The notes under the pieces are model-generated. The model did no database searches and was not told the DNA's origin. It saw only the letters and a program-made list of their open reading frames with translations. Positions 24,561 to 34,945 of a stretch of DNA of 64,000 nt are shown here, piece after piece. Source of the DNA: Daucus carota subsp. sativus. Taxonomy: Eukaryota; Streptophyta; Magnoliopsida; Apiales; Apiaceae. The DNA is taken from the NCBI RefSeq assembly GCF_001625215.2, contig NC_030387.2, positions 4,988,501-5,052,500 of the forward strand, in the 5' to 3' direction. The position numbers and the translations under genes were made by a program. Position 1 is the first letter of the stretch; the number at the start of each line of letters is the position of its first letter.

Positions 24561-25093
24561 AATTTGTGAGTTGTCGTTTACTTTCACCTGAGCTTTTGTG
24601 ATTTCTGTATCTCAAAGATGTTCATTTGTTCGTATATTATTTTTTTATTTGTATAATATATGAGTGTAATGTTACATTTGTGATTTCAGAGAGTATTATT
24701 GAGGAATATTGAAGTTGATTGAATAAACCCCCTGGTTAAAAGTTTATGCGTGGCAGGTCAAATATAAAATTTATATATATATCTATATATTTCACCGTTT
24801 CAATGGTACGAAAATCTTATATAGAACATCTGCAACCATGTGGAACCCTAATCTGAAAATCATTAGTATATATTTTAAATAAAAAGTATAGAGATTATAT
24901 AAAAAAAACTCAACTCCAACTGTAAATTCCCCTTAATTATATGTATAATCAATCCCCTGATATTGGCTATATTTGTCGAACCTTATAGACCTGTAAGAAA
25001 ATTCAATATCATTTACTATCATATTAAAGTGTTATATTTTATTTATAAAAAAACTAATATATTAATAACATATTATTTTTAAATAGTTAAGTT

Positions 25094-25494
25094 CCTTGGA
25101 GTCCTTATTTCAGTGGAGTCTTAAAGTCCCTATTCCTTAAAATTAGATAAAATATAATCTTGTGGTTTCAAATTTAATTTTTTTTTCGTTTGAACAATAT
25201 TATTCAACATCCGACAAACTAAAGATTATGTTTTACAACGTAATCAACAGGCATAACAATTGCTTTTTTAAATCACATGACACTATATATTCTACAATAT
25301 GTTTAATATGTCCTTCGATTTATAAAATTAATTGTTGTGTATATTGATTACTTTGCAGAACATAATCTTTAGTTTGTTACATGTTTAAAAATATTGTAGA
25401 ACGAAATAAATTAAAATTGAAATTACTAGATTATAATTTATCCAATTTTAAAGAATGAAGATTCCAAGACTCCACTAAAATGAGGACTCCAAAG
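25094..25494. mobile_element. inverted-repeat element of about 400 bp (unclassified MITE)
   Basis: The left arm TTGGAGTCCTTATTTCAGTG and the right arm (complement of ACTAAAATGAGGACTCCAA) form long inverted repeats that extend inward through 'aaaattagataaaatataat' and its complement. It is nested in the PIF-type MITE. A Stowaway-like right end (GGATGGAGGGAGTA) follows at 25510-25524 without a left partner. Confidence 0.7.
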
Positions 25495-25539
25495 TATACT
25501 ATTGACCGGGATGGAGGGAGTATTATTAAATGGGTCTTT

Positions 25540-25882
25540 CTGGTGTGTGCCCATGGGTACACACTAACAACCACTTTTTACTTAGGTGGAAGATTTTGAT
25601 TGGTGTGGATTTTTGTGTATGCAGGGGCCATCATTTATTAATGGGTTGAGAGCCAATAAGAATCCAACTCCTATTAAAAAGTGGTTGTTAGTGTGTGCTT
25701 ATGGGCACACACTCATGGGCACATGCTAAGCACCAACTCTCATTAAAATGACTTAATTTGATTGGTGGAATTGATGTGAATGCAGGGGGGGCATCAATAT
25801 TTAATATCCATCTACCAATCAAAAGTTAGTATTTTCATTAGAGTTAGTGACTATTGTGTGCCCATGGGCACACCATAGAAGA
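25540..25882. mobile_element. two fused Mutator-like MITEs with TGCCCATGGGCA palindromes
   Basis: Three palindrome-bearing ends are seen, near 25550-25565, 25690-25730 and 25855-25872, enclosing two different cores each flanked by inverted arms ('aaccactttttacttagg' and 'ccaactctcattaaaatg'). They belong to the family of the element at 5726-5918 and lie head to tail inside the PIF-type MITE. Confidence 0.7.
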
Positions 25883-26210
25883 TTCGATATAGCAAACCCA
25901 TATAACCAATACTATCGAATCAAAATATCTTACAAATAGGGTGCCCGCGAGTCGGGTTGGACAGAGGATAAACAATTTCGTAAATTTTATTTAAGTCTGG
26001 TTTTGTTGGTTCGACTTGATAGAAATAAATATAAATATATAATTTAGTGCAACACATATTTGTATTTGTTGGTCAGTGATAAAATATTCAGGAGTCCGAC
26101 AATCAAAATCACGTTTAACTTAATCTAATATAGTGTTCAGTTATACAATTCATATCACATATGCAAATCACAATACATTATAATCCGCCAAACCAAATTA
26201 CATTACACAT

Positions 26211-27535
26211 AGGGTTAAAAATGAGGCGGGTTCGGGGCAAGGACTTCATTTCCCAGCCCCGCCCCATATATAATTTTCCTGCCCCGTCCCCGCCCTATTC
26301 CCCGCGGGGATATATTTTTAACCCCCATCCCCGCCCCACTGGGGATTTAATATAATTTCGTCCCGCCCCGCTCGGCTCCACTTCTATATGTAATATTACA
26401 TTTAAATAATTTTTATAAATTTAGTAATTTTTTCTTCTGAATTTAATAAAAAAATACGATACATGTATATTAAGAGCGTAATGCTAAAATAATACATGCA
26501 TGTCAAATTGATGTACTATCTACTAGTTGTAAAGTTATACTTTTGTGTATTATAAAATAACAATATTAAATATAATAAATATATTATATTAAATATAATA
26601 AATAGATTATATGAGAAAAGTTTTATGGAGACTGTATTTTGTGGAGGCTTTAGAGACTTAATCACAACCATCCATTTTTCACACATCAAATGGCTGCAGA
26701 TATTTATCCTGCACATTCGTTTTCTCTAGCCGATCCTGTCCTACACTTCTAAATCAGCGAACAACAATCAGTACTTCTAAATCATGCATAACATAAAATA
26801 ATAATTCCATAATATTGGTGTTCAATCATAGAGATCCTAACAAATAAAAATGATAATTACGTACAAAACAAAGATGCAGTTGGATATTGTTATGATTGGC
26901 ACTGAACTCATCGTCATTGTCCTGCAACGAATTGAATTTGTTGCAAACAAAATAACACTTATATATATCACAAATATACGGGACAAATTATTAATATTAC
27001 ATTACTAGAAATGCAGGACAAATATAGTGTAAATTATAAAGATAGTTTTAAATCAAAACTAAAACAAGAAATGCAGGACAAGAATATTAATAATACATTA
27101 CTAGAAATGCAGGACAAAAATATTAATAATACAGTACTAGAAATGTAGGACAAGAACAGTGTAAATTATTAATATTACATTACTAGAAATGCAGGACAAG
27201 AAATGCAGGACAAAGAATATTTAATCATGTCCATTAATTGTCAAATTATTTTAACGGTATATCTTGTAGTCTCTATGGACTCCAAAATTTTTGGTCTCCA
27301 TTGAACCCAACTCTAAATTATATTATATATTATAATTTATTTATATTATATATATGTGGGGTGGGGCGGGGAATCACCGCGGGGATTAAACATATATCAT
27401 ACTTGCCCCACATCTTAGCGGGGCAGAAAATTATTCCCCGTCACTACCCCATTCCCCATATTAGCGGGGCGGATCTGCCCCATTCGGGCAGGTTGGGGCG
27501 GGTTTTCCATTTTCCCCTCCTCAGTTTTAACCCTA
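26211..27535. mobile_element. Mutator-like non-autonomous element with GC-rich arms
   Basis: 1325 bp, flanked by a 9-bp duplication ATTACACAT (26202-26210 and 27536-27544). Termini are AGGGTTAAAAATGAGG and CCTCAGTTTTAACCCTA. The subterminal 150-180 bp at each end are very GC-rich ('cggggcaaggac', 'cccgccccat' left; 'ggggtggggcgggg' right) and mutually complementary, in sharp contrast to the AT-rich core. No transposase is encoded. Confidence 0.8.
27008..27212. repeat. imperfect tandem repeat with AAATGCAGGACAA units
   Basis: Six occurrences of 'agaaatgcaggacaa' or close variants, with AT-rich spacers of unequal length ('atattaataatacattact'). Units and spacers both vary, so this is a minisatellite-like expansion inside the Mutator-like element, not a CRISPR array. 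Confidence 0.8.
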
Positions 27536-27564
27536 ATTACACATAAGTAGAACATCATTATATT

Positions 27565-27890
27565 AAATATAAGGGAATTTATCAAAAATACCATATCTTT
27601 CAAGTTTTTATTACAATTTTACTATCTTTTAAAAAAATACAAAATTTTTAGTAAATATTCACAAAAATACGGTATGCAACCAGATGCAACTTCAGTAAAT
27701 TGGCCCCGCAGGGTTGCGAGTATGTTTGAATCTGGTTGCAAATATAGTTGAATGTGGTTGCAACCCTACAGTATTTTTGCAAATATTTTCAAAATTTTGA
27801 TATTTTTGCAAAAATATTTAAAAATGATGTAGTATTTTTGCAAAAACAATTTTGGACTTAAGTATTTATGAAAAAAACCCCTAAGTATAA
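27565..27890. repeat. dispersed repeat with GGTTGCAA-type core, copy 2
   Basis: Related over its length to 2155-2450: both have 'acttcagtaaattggcccc' or a close variant, then several GGTTGCAA-type motifs, then 'gagtatttatgaaaaa'-like sequence. Unclassified. Confidence 0.65.
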
Positions 27891-27942
27891 TTCATAATTT
27901 CAGTGTGTATATAATAATATATTAAAAAAATCATAACTTTAA

Positions 27943-28534
27943 GGTATTGTTTGGGATTGTTGTTGCAAATAGCAACATCAGCTTTTTGCTAAAAAGCAGG
28001 TGAAAAGCTGTTTGGTAAATCTAAAAGCAGTTTTTCCGAACAGCAGCCTTTAGCTGAGAAGCTGCTTTAGAAAAAGCAGGTCCTCCCATACTTTTGAAGA
28101 AAGCAGCTTTTCAGTTTTTGCAGAAACCTGTTACAAATTTCATTATCAAACCTAATCTAAAATATTACTCCCTCCGTCCCAAAAAGAATTATCCTTTGAC
28201 TTTTTCACGCATTTGAATATGTTCGGAAAGGGTACTTGTAAATATTATTTTTTTTGTTTTGTCTAAAAATATGGATCTTATATTTTTATACAAAACAAAA
28301 ATATTTGAAAAATATTATTTATAAGTACCCCCAACCTAGCACATTGAAATGCGTGAAAAGGTTAAAAGGTCATTCTTTTCTAGACGAAGAGAGTATTGTT
28401 TTTATATTATAACACAAATTAAGCAAATATCAAAAAAATTACCAAATAATTATCTGATTTCTGCAACAACACTTTTTTTACAAGCACTTTTTCTAACAGC
28501 ACATCAAATTTTAACAGTACTACCAAATAGACCC
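27943..28534. mobile_element. Tourist-like MITE interrupted by a Stowaway
   Basis: Bounded by TAA (27940-27942 and 28535-28537). The ends GGTATTGTTTGGGATTG and CCAAATAGACCC are imperfect inverted repeats. It contains a Stowaway at 28168-28393. A relative without that Stowaway lies at 50379-50741, which shows the order of insertion. Confidence 0.8.
28168..28393. mobile_element. Stowaway MITE nested in the Tourist-like element
   Basis: 226 bp with ends CTCCCTCCGTCCC and ACGAAGAGAG, flanked by TA at 28166-28167 and 28394-28395; the right end is somewhat decayed. The inner arms 'cctttgactttttcacgcat' and 'gcgtgaaaaggttaaaagg' pair. Confidence 0.85.
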
Positions 28535-29029
28535 TAAGTCTAATAGCAAACCGGTAGTATGGCTCATTAGTGCATGATATATCTCATGTGCGATTAGGTT
28601 AAAATTATCATTGTGTCATATGATAATAATATATCTAAAAAAAATCTTTATCTTAAGTAAAGTAGTATACTAGTAACATGACTCATTAGTGCATAATATA
28701 TGTTAGGTTGGATTGGTCTAAAATTATCAAAATCCTGACTCTAACCCATTTAATTCGGTTTTTAACTTCGACTTACATAATATCAAACTGGGTCGGCTCA
28801 AAAGCAGGGTGGGTTGAGTCGGTTCAATCAATTTGATCGGGTAATGGGCACCCGCACTTACAAACTCAACAAATTTTACACAACGATTTACACTTACAAC
28901 TTAGCCAACCAATTTTGTTAAACTCATTGAAAATGCTTCTATATTAGCTATATTTGTCGAACTTTTAGAAATCCGTAATAAAATGTCACATCATCTATTA
29001 ATATATTAAATAACATATTTTATTAACGA

Positions 29030-29221
29030 TTTTTCTTATGGTGTGCCAATGGGCACACAATAAACGCTAACTTTTATGAGTTTGGTGCATTTTAATTAGT
29101 CGTCCAATCATAAATATAGATGCTTCCATGCATTTACACCAATCACATCAATAAAAATCTACCAAACTCATCAAATTTAGTGTTTATTCTATGCCATTAG
29201 ACACAAATTATAAAGACCCTT
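29030..29221. mobile_element. Mutator-like MITE of the TGCCCATGGGCA family
   Basis: The left arm 'ggtgtgccaatgggcacac' and the degraded right arm 'ctatgccattagacacaaa' enclose an inverted pair ('gagtttggtgcatttt' with 'aaatctaccaaactc'). Its 192-bp size is close to that of the element at 5726-5918. Exact ends are uncertain. Confidence 0.65.
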
Positions 29222-29259
29222 TTACCAATAATAGCTTGAAATAATACAGTAATAATATA

Positions 29260-29521
29260 CTCCCTCCGTCCCTTTTTACATGTCCCTTTTGAAAAAAAAA
29301 TTTGTCCCAAATTACTTGTCCACTTCTCTTTTCAAAGCAACTTTTTGTATGTTTTTTCAAAATGTAACAACTTCCAATGTTTGACTAGCATATATATATA
29401 CACAACTCTATCTAATTCATTACATTTATTAGGGATATGTATGAAAACAAGATATCCACCTAACATTTTCTTAAGATGCGTTATTTTTTCAAAAGGGACA
29501 AGTAAAAAGGGACGGAGGGAG
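29260..29521. mobile_element. Stowaway MITE
   Basis: 262 bp with ends CTCCCTCCGTCCC and GGGACGGAGGGAG, flanked by TA (29258-29259 and 29522-29523). The arms continue through 'tttttacatgtcccttttga' and 'aaaagggacaagtaaaaa'. Well preserved. Confidence 0.93.
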
Positions 29522-29640
29522 TACTTTTTTTTTAAAATACAGACAACCATTATAGCCAGTATCATCAGTATACAATTTCTTACATATTATTAGATCCAAT
29601 TTGACCAACCATTTTCCGTCTGCATCCTTAGAGATCTTTA

Positions 29641-32040
29641 AAAACAATTAAAATCTACATTAAATATTATGAATTTCTAAGAAAAAATTTAGGTTCAAAT
29701 TTTATATTCAATTTCCCCGCAAATAATGTGACTGATAAATGACAAATTTTAATTGGGTGTTTTATAGGCATATTAGTATGTAAAGAGTCGATCATATATT
29801 AATAATTTAGAAACAATTTTTGAGATATCTAACAATTTTCTTAAATAATTTAAGATTTCAATAGATCTATAGGATCCATATTAAATACCATCCAACTTAT
29901 ATATTTTTAAATTTTGATATAATAATTAAGGAGTTTTGAAAGGCAAACTGCTGGTTTTTTGTTCATTTGCATAGTAAACTAAAACTGGTGTTTATATCGA
30001 GGAAAAAGAGGAGTTTCGAATGGAAACCGATACTGTATTTTTTGGTTGTTTGTTAGTAAATCCAAGTCCGTGTTTATTTCAGAATAAATATTTATTTGTA
30101 TTTACAGCAAACCGCTGTTTGGTTGTAGTATTCACAACTACTTTCAGAAAGTAGATTTCGTTTTTTGTTCGAAAGACTGTACTCCTAAGTTTTGTTTGGA
30201 ACTGGATTTTGTAACGTATTCTAAAATATTTATCACTCACCTAGACAACTGTATACACATGTGAATTAACCTTCCATGATTTGCGTTAATTACAAATTTA
30301 TTTGACATCTAGCTGTTGATATGATAATGTTGCACAGTTAATTATGAGTTGGAAAGCAGCCCGAAAACGTATGAGATGCATGGCAGCTGCATAATGAACG
30401 TTTCGATGTGTATCAGCGAGCCACAAAGAATTATTCATAAATTGATTAATGATTTAAAATTTAGTTATGTATATAATTATATCAGGTTAATAAAATTGAA
30501 CGCGATTTGACATTACACAGCAATTTGAAATATTGGAATTTAAAAAAATAACAATATATTATAACTCAGACATATATTTCTCACGTATTTATATTAATAA
30601 TTATTTTACACCTTCATTGGGTGTTTTTAAAAAACATATGCTAATTTTAGAATACTATGACGTTTTTTTTTGATTTTTTAGCACATTTTTAGGTGAGTTG
30701 ATCTAATAATATTATTTTTAACTATTCTTTTTAATTAAAAATTTAATTATGTATCTATATTTATAAAAATGTATTTTAACTACACGATGAAATGTCAGAA
30801 ACGACATATACATCCACGTTATTTTTGACATGATTTTCATCTTATAAAATTAATACCCATTTAACATATTACAAAGTCTTAATATATAAATTTTTCATTT
30901 TAGATTTTAAGTAATAAAATTATTTTTTCTCTGAAAATATTATATCATATTATATATTTTGTAATATAAATAACATTTGGCTAATATCTTATTATTCAAT
31001 TGAATTAATTTGAACCAAATATCTTGAGTGCACAAGACTAGAAATGTTAGTGTTCTTTTTAAGCACTATTTTGAAATATAAATTATGTGATAACATTATT
31101 TTATTTGATCTAGAAAATAAACAATGAAAATAAATTCCAAAATTAATTGAAAATAAGATGATTTTTTATAAAAATTTGAATAAACCCGATAATTTGATTT
31201 TGCTAGAAAATTATGTAACACCTGTTACAACCTAACTAGATGATCACTGTAATTTTAGGAAAACGGATGACAGTAATGATCGTACTTAATAAGGCTCTTA
31301 GCCCTCTTAAACCCTAGCGCGTACATGCAGTTTAGAATATGAGACCTATCACGAACGTGTTTAACTGAATAAGTAGTATTTATTGCGAACGTTCTTAAAC
31401 CCTAAATGTTACGGGTGTATTCGAACCATGAACTATAAACAGTACCATGAACACAGACACTGTCGACCAAGGTTTGTTGTAAGAATTGTTGGTCTAATGG
31501 TAGAGTGCGAATGAACTAATCATAAATATTTCACATAATCAAGGCAGAGTTCCTGCAGGTTTTGCTGCAACCAAAACAATGGGTCTTTCTTTAAAGTCTG
31601 TCAATGTTACAGGCCTCGTATAAAGCACAATCACCAAAGTAAATTTGTTTCTACTCCATTTCCCCACTTACTCTTCTTGAATTATTTAATTAACAACTCT
31701 CCCCTCAGCTTCTCATACATGTTTTCGAAAAATGGAAAATGGAAAATAAAAAATAGAGGTCCTTTGACTCCTGTCCCTGGTTCAGAGTACCCTTTTCAAT
31801 GCTTACTTCATTTATCCACTCCCTCCTCCATGTATTACACATGATTATTATATTATGGTATAGGACCAGGCCCATGATATCTTATATTGACAATATTAAA
31901 TCTTAGTTACTTTTTTTCATATTTAATACTTTACCTAATATAAACATAAATTAGATGTTCAATTGCTTCCCCTCTACTCTCTTTTTAGGACAAAAGGGGT
32001 TTTTCTTAGTAACATCTATAGTGCTTTTGTTTTGTTTTTA
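29641..32040. other. intergenic AT-rich DNA upstream of the CCCH gene
   Basis: No gene was recognised. At about 31485-31510 'ggtctaatggtagagtg' resembles a tRNA-type A box, but no B box or tRNA fold follows; it could be a SINE scrap. The last few hundred bases should hold the promoter of the CCCH gene; I found no clear TATA box. Confidence 0.5.
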
Positions 32041-32042
32041 AA

Positions 32043-32119
32043 ACCCTACCTCCCCCACCCCCATTCACTCTCTCTCACTCTCTCCCCTTTCTCTCTCTGT
32101 CTCTCTCTCTTCTCTCTCT
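32043..32119 (+). repeat. CT-rich (CTCTCT) leader of the CCCH gene
   Basis: An almost pure pyrimidine stretch with many CTCTCT units ends about 20 bp before the ATG at 32139. Such CT tracts are common in plant 5' UTRs and core promoters and can also bind GAGA-type BPC factors on the other strand. Confidence 0.75.
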
Positions 32120-32138
32120 TGTAAAGAGGGTAAAAACC

Positions 32139-34945
32139 ATGGATAACAATGAAGCAACGAGTACAGTTTTGTCAAGAATCAAAAGCTTAGATCCAGAAAA
32201 TGGTAGCAAAATCGTGGGGTATCTTCTCATAAAAGAGATTGGGGAGAAAGAAATGATAAGGCTTGCTTTTGGGCCGGAAAATCACTTGATTTCTCTCATT
32301 AATCAAGTGAAAGCCGAGATGGCTGCCGCAGCAAACACTCCATCTGCTTCTCCTTTCATCCCCATCGCAAACCCTAACAGGCCCAACCCTTTTGCCCAAT
32401 CATCTCCCAGAATCATTGTTCCGAACAATGGGTTTATGAGCCCTTCTTCACCTTCATCTCCTTGGTTTCATAGCCCTAAACAAGGGGCTTCAGCTTCATC
32501 ACTCTCTTATGCTGCTGTTGTTAATGGGGCTGCTGGGAACAATTCTCCCAGCCCTTTTGCTTCTCCTTCAAACCCTTCTTTTGTTTCCCCATTTTTCCAG
32601 AATGGTGATGATGAGGCCTTGTTTCTCGAAGATGGTGGTAAAAACATGGACTTTACTGACCCAATTGTTAGCCCGGGGGGCCGGAGTGATTCGATGTTGT
32701 TTCCCTTTGGGAATTGCAGTGAGAATCACCCCCAATTTCTTCACAGGAGGAGTGTTTCTGTGAATGATGTGTTTCTTGGTCAATCTGATGAGAGCAGCAG
32801 CAATGTACTTGGTGGGGGGTTTGGATGGAAGCCTTGTATGTATTTTGCAAAGGGGTTTTGTAAGAATGGGGGTGGCTGTAAGTTTGTGCATGGTGGGTTT
32901 GGTGGTGATTCTCCTGATGGCTCTCCTAAGTTTGATGGGTTTGATGAATTGATGAGAATGAAGGCTATTCAGCATCAAAGAATGGCTATGGCTGCTGGAG
33001 CTCCAATGCCTTTCAATAACAGGTGTATGAGCTTGCTCAATGACAGTCCAAGGTAATAATTACACTTATTAATTGCTATGATTTTAGATTTTCTGTTTTT
33101 TTGGATATGTAATCATTGCATGTTTGGTGGGTAATAATTTGCATATGTGTATGAATCATTCTATATGAATTGTTGATCATGATTAGTATAGATGTATTAG
33201 GTGTACATATTACATTGTAAAATAATTGTAGTGATGGCTTATGTATAGAAAATGTGATCTTTATGTTATATACATTTTTCTATATTGAGAAATCTGGATG
33301 AATATTGGTTTCTTATGTTCTTTTGACATGGTGTTGTGCTACATTGTAGATCCGCTGCAGCAGCAGCACTGATGATGGGGGATGACTATCTTCCATTTGG
33401 TCGTTGCAGACATGATAGAAGTGATTTTGCTGGGTTCGGATTTAGAGAGCATCCAAATTCGAGCTCTCGACAGATTTACTTGACCTTTCCGGCTGATAGC
33501 ACTTTCAAGGAAGAGGATGTTTCCACCTACTTTAGGTAAGGCATATGGTTTGCTTACAACTACTTACTGATGATTTCATCCAGTAACTTGAATATGTATT
33601 TTTAAATTTTTTGAAGCACATTTGGACCGGTGCAAGATGTGAGAATTCCTTATCAGCAGAAAAGAATGTTTGGATTTGTCACATTTGTCTATCCAGAAAC
33701 TGTGAAGCAGATTTTGGCTAAAGGGAACCCTCACTTTGTATGTGATTCACGGGTGCTTGTTAAGCCCTACAAGGAGAAGGGCAAACTCCCTGATAAGTAT
33801 GACAACCTTTCTCACCCTAAACTACTCTTGATCCGGCGCAACTTTGTATTAGTTTCTAGTATTAATTTAAGAATCTACAGGAAGCACATGGAGATTGATG
33901 ACCTTCCAGCATGTTTTAGCCCATCTGGGCCCAGCTCAGTGGAGCCATTTGATCTTCACTTTGGTTAGTCTATATATGTTAGTTATGCCTGTTTCAATGT
34001 TTGATTTTTACTCCAATTATAGATGCTTTAGTTCTTTGTTCCTCTGTACAGGAAGACGAATGATTTACAATCAAGAGATGATGCTGAGGAGGAAGCTGGA
34101 GGAGCAGGCTGAACTGCAGCAGGCTATTGAGTTCCAGGGGAGAAGACTGATGAATCTGCAACTCCCCGAAATGATGAACCCGCTGCACCGCCATATGGCA
34201 GTTATGCAGGTTCCATTTCCAGCGCCGGGTTACCCACAGATGAATCCAGGTCTTGGACATTCAATAGAAACAGAAGGTATCAATCAAGAGGAGTTAATTG
34301 GTAAACAGTGAATTTGATTTGTTATTTTTGAGGTACATTTCACTCCATTTGTTACTGTGGCAATTAATTATTATTAATTTACTTGAAGGTGTAAATACTG
34401 GTAACGATGAAGCTGTTTCGCCCACCATGCCTGATGATCCTCAGGATAATGAATCAAATGACAGCAACGGGAATGGCTGTGACAGTAACAAGGCAAAGGT
34501 GCCGAGTGTTAATGAATCTGATCCTCCTGCAAGGTATTATTCTAATATCATCCTTATAGCCTCATGCGCCAGCTTATTAATGGCTTAATCTTCAGTTACG
34601 TGTCTTAAAGTTTTACATAATTAATTATCATCATTCACATCTTCAATCACAGCAATTTGGAGCACATCCTCCCGGATAGCCTCTTTGCATCTCCAACAAA
34701 GTCTCAGCAGTCTCTTGTGTCCTCCGCCGCTGAAATGGATGATACTATTCCCTCAACAAGCACTTTGCCGTCTTCTAATCTTTTTCCATCTCTAACTCCC
34801 GGTCGCACAATGGCTTCTCTCAGTTCCCGTTTCTCTGAAATGCCAAGGTACTGACTGCTCTATTCTACTATAAAAATAGGCTACGTTATGCATTATGGGT
34901 GTGTCATTTAAGAGTTGTATTTTAAGCAGGAAGCCCTTGGTATGA
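32139..34945 (+). CDS. CCCH zinc-finger and RRM protein (about 647-655 aa)
   Basis: Exons: 32139-33052, 33350-33535, 33617-33796, 33881-33963, 34052-34300 (or 34276), 34389-34533, 34653-34847 and a short last exon 34930-34945; phases agree. The N-terminal 60 residues ([20 protein letters not shown], then [13 protein letters not shown]) are the conserved block of the plant AtC3H46-like family. A serine/proline-rich linker follows. One zinc finger is at about residues 233-251, [19 protein letters not shown], spacing C-x7-C-x5-C-x3-H. An RRM begins near residue 343 ([13 protein letters not shown], then [14 protein letters not shown] with RNP1 GFVTF). A glutamine/leucine-rich helix follows ([20 protein letters not shown]). 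Known: proteins of this type bind RNA; roles differ between members. The C-terminus is uncertain: splicing to 34930 adds RKPLV, while reading through the last donor stops at 34854. I do not assign a specific orthologue. Confidence 0.88.

Larger units (their letters stand above)
24824..25938. mobile_element. left part of a PIF/Harbinger MITE, interrupted twice
   Basis: Sequence 24824-25090 matches the first part of the intact MITE at 22086-22479 (start 'gaacatctgcaacc', then 'atttgtcgaaccttatagac'). After foreign DNA at 25094-25882, the match resumes at about 25886-25936 with 'ataaccaatactatcgaatc' and is cut again by the hAT element at 25937. It resumes at 28857 and ends near 28940. Confidence 0.75.
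25937..28856. mobile_element. non-autonomous hAT-type element carrying further insertions
   Basis: Flanked by an 8-bp direct repeat CTTACAAA (25929-25936 and 28857-28864), the hAT target-duplication length. The ends are TAGGGTGCCCGCG and TGGGCACCCGCA, imperfect inverted repeats with the TAGGG-like start common in hAT. No transposase frame is seen. Much of its 2.9 kb is later insertions: a Mutator-like element (26211-27535), a dispersed repeat (27565-27890) and a Tourist element (27943-28534). Confidence 0.75.
28857..29640. mobile_element. right ends of two PIF/Harbinger MITEs with insertions
   Basis: 28857-28940 completes the element begun at 24824 ('caacaaattttacacaacg' to 'gaaaatgcttc'). 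From 28944 a second copy starts internally ('tatatttgtcgaac') and runs to about 29635 ('agccagtatcatc', 'gatccaatttgaccaacc'). It is interrupted by a Mutator-type MITE (29030-29221) and a Stowaway (29260-29521). Confidence 0.7.

Noticed and set aside
27008..27212. Spaced repeats resembling a CRISPR array
   Set aside because: Repeats and spacers vary in length, spacers are AT-rich and similar to one another, and the host is a plant transposon.
31485..31515. Possible tRNA gene ('ggtctaatggtagagtg')
   Set aside because: Only an A-box-like stretch is present; there is no B box at the right distance and no cloverleaf could be drawn.
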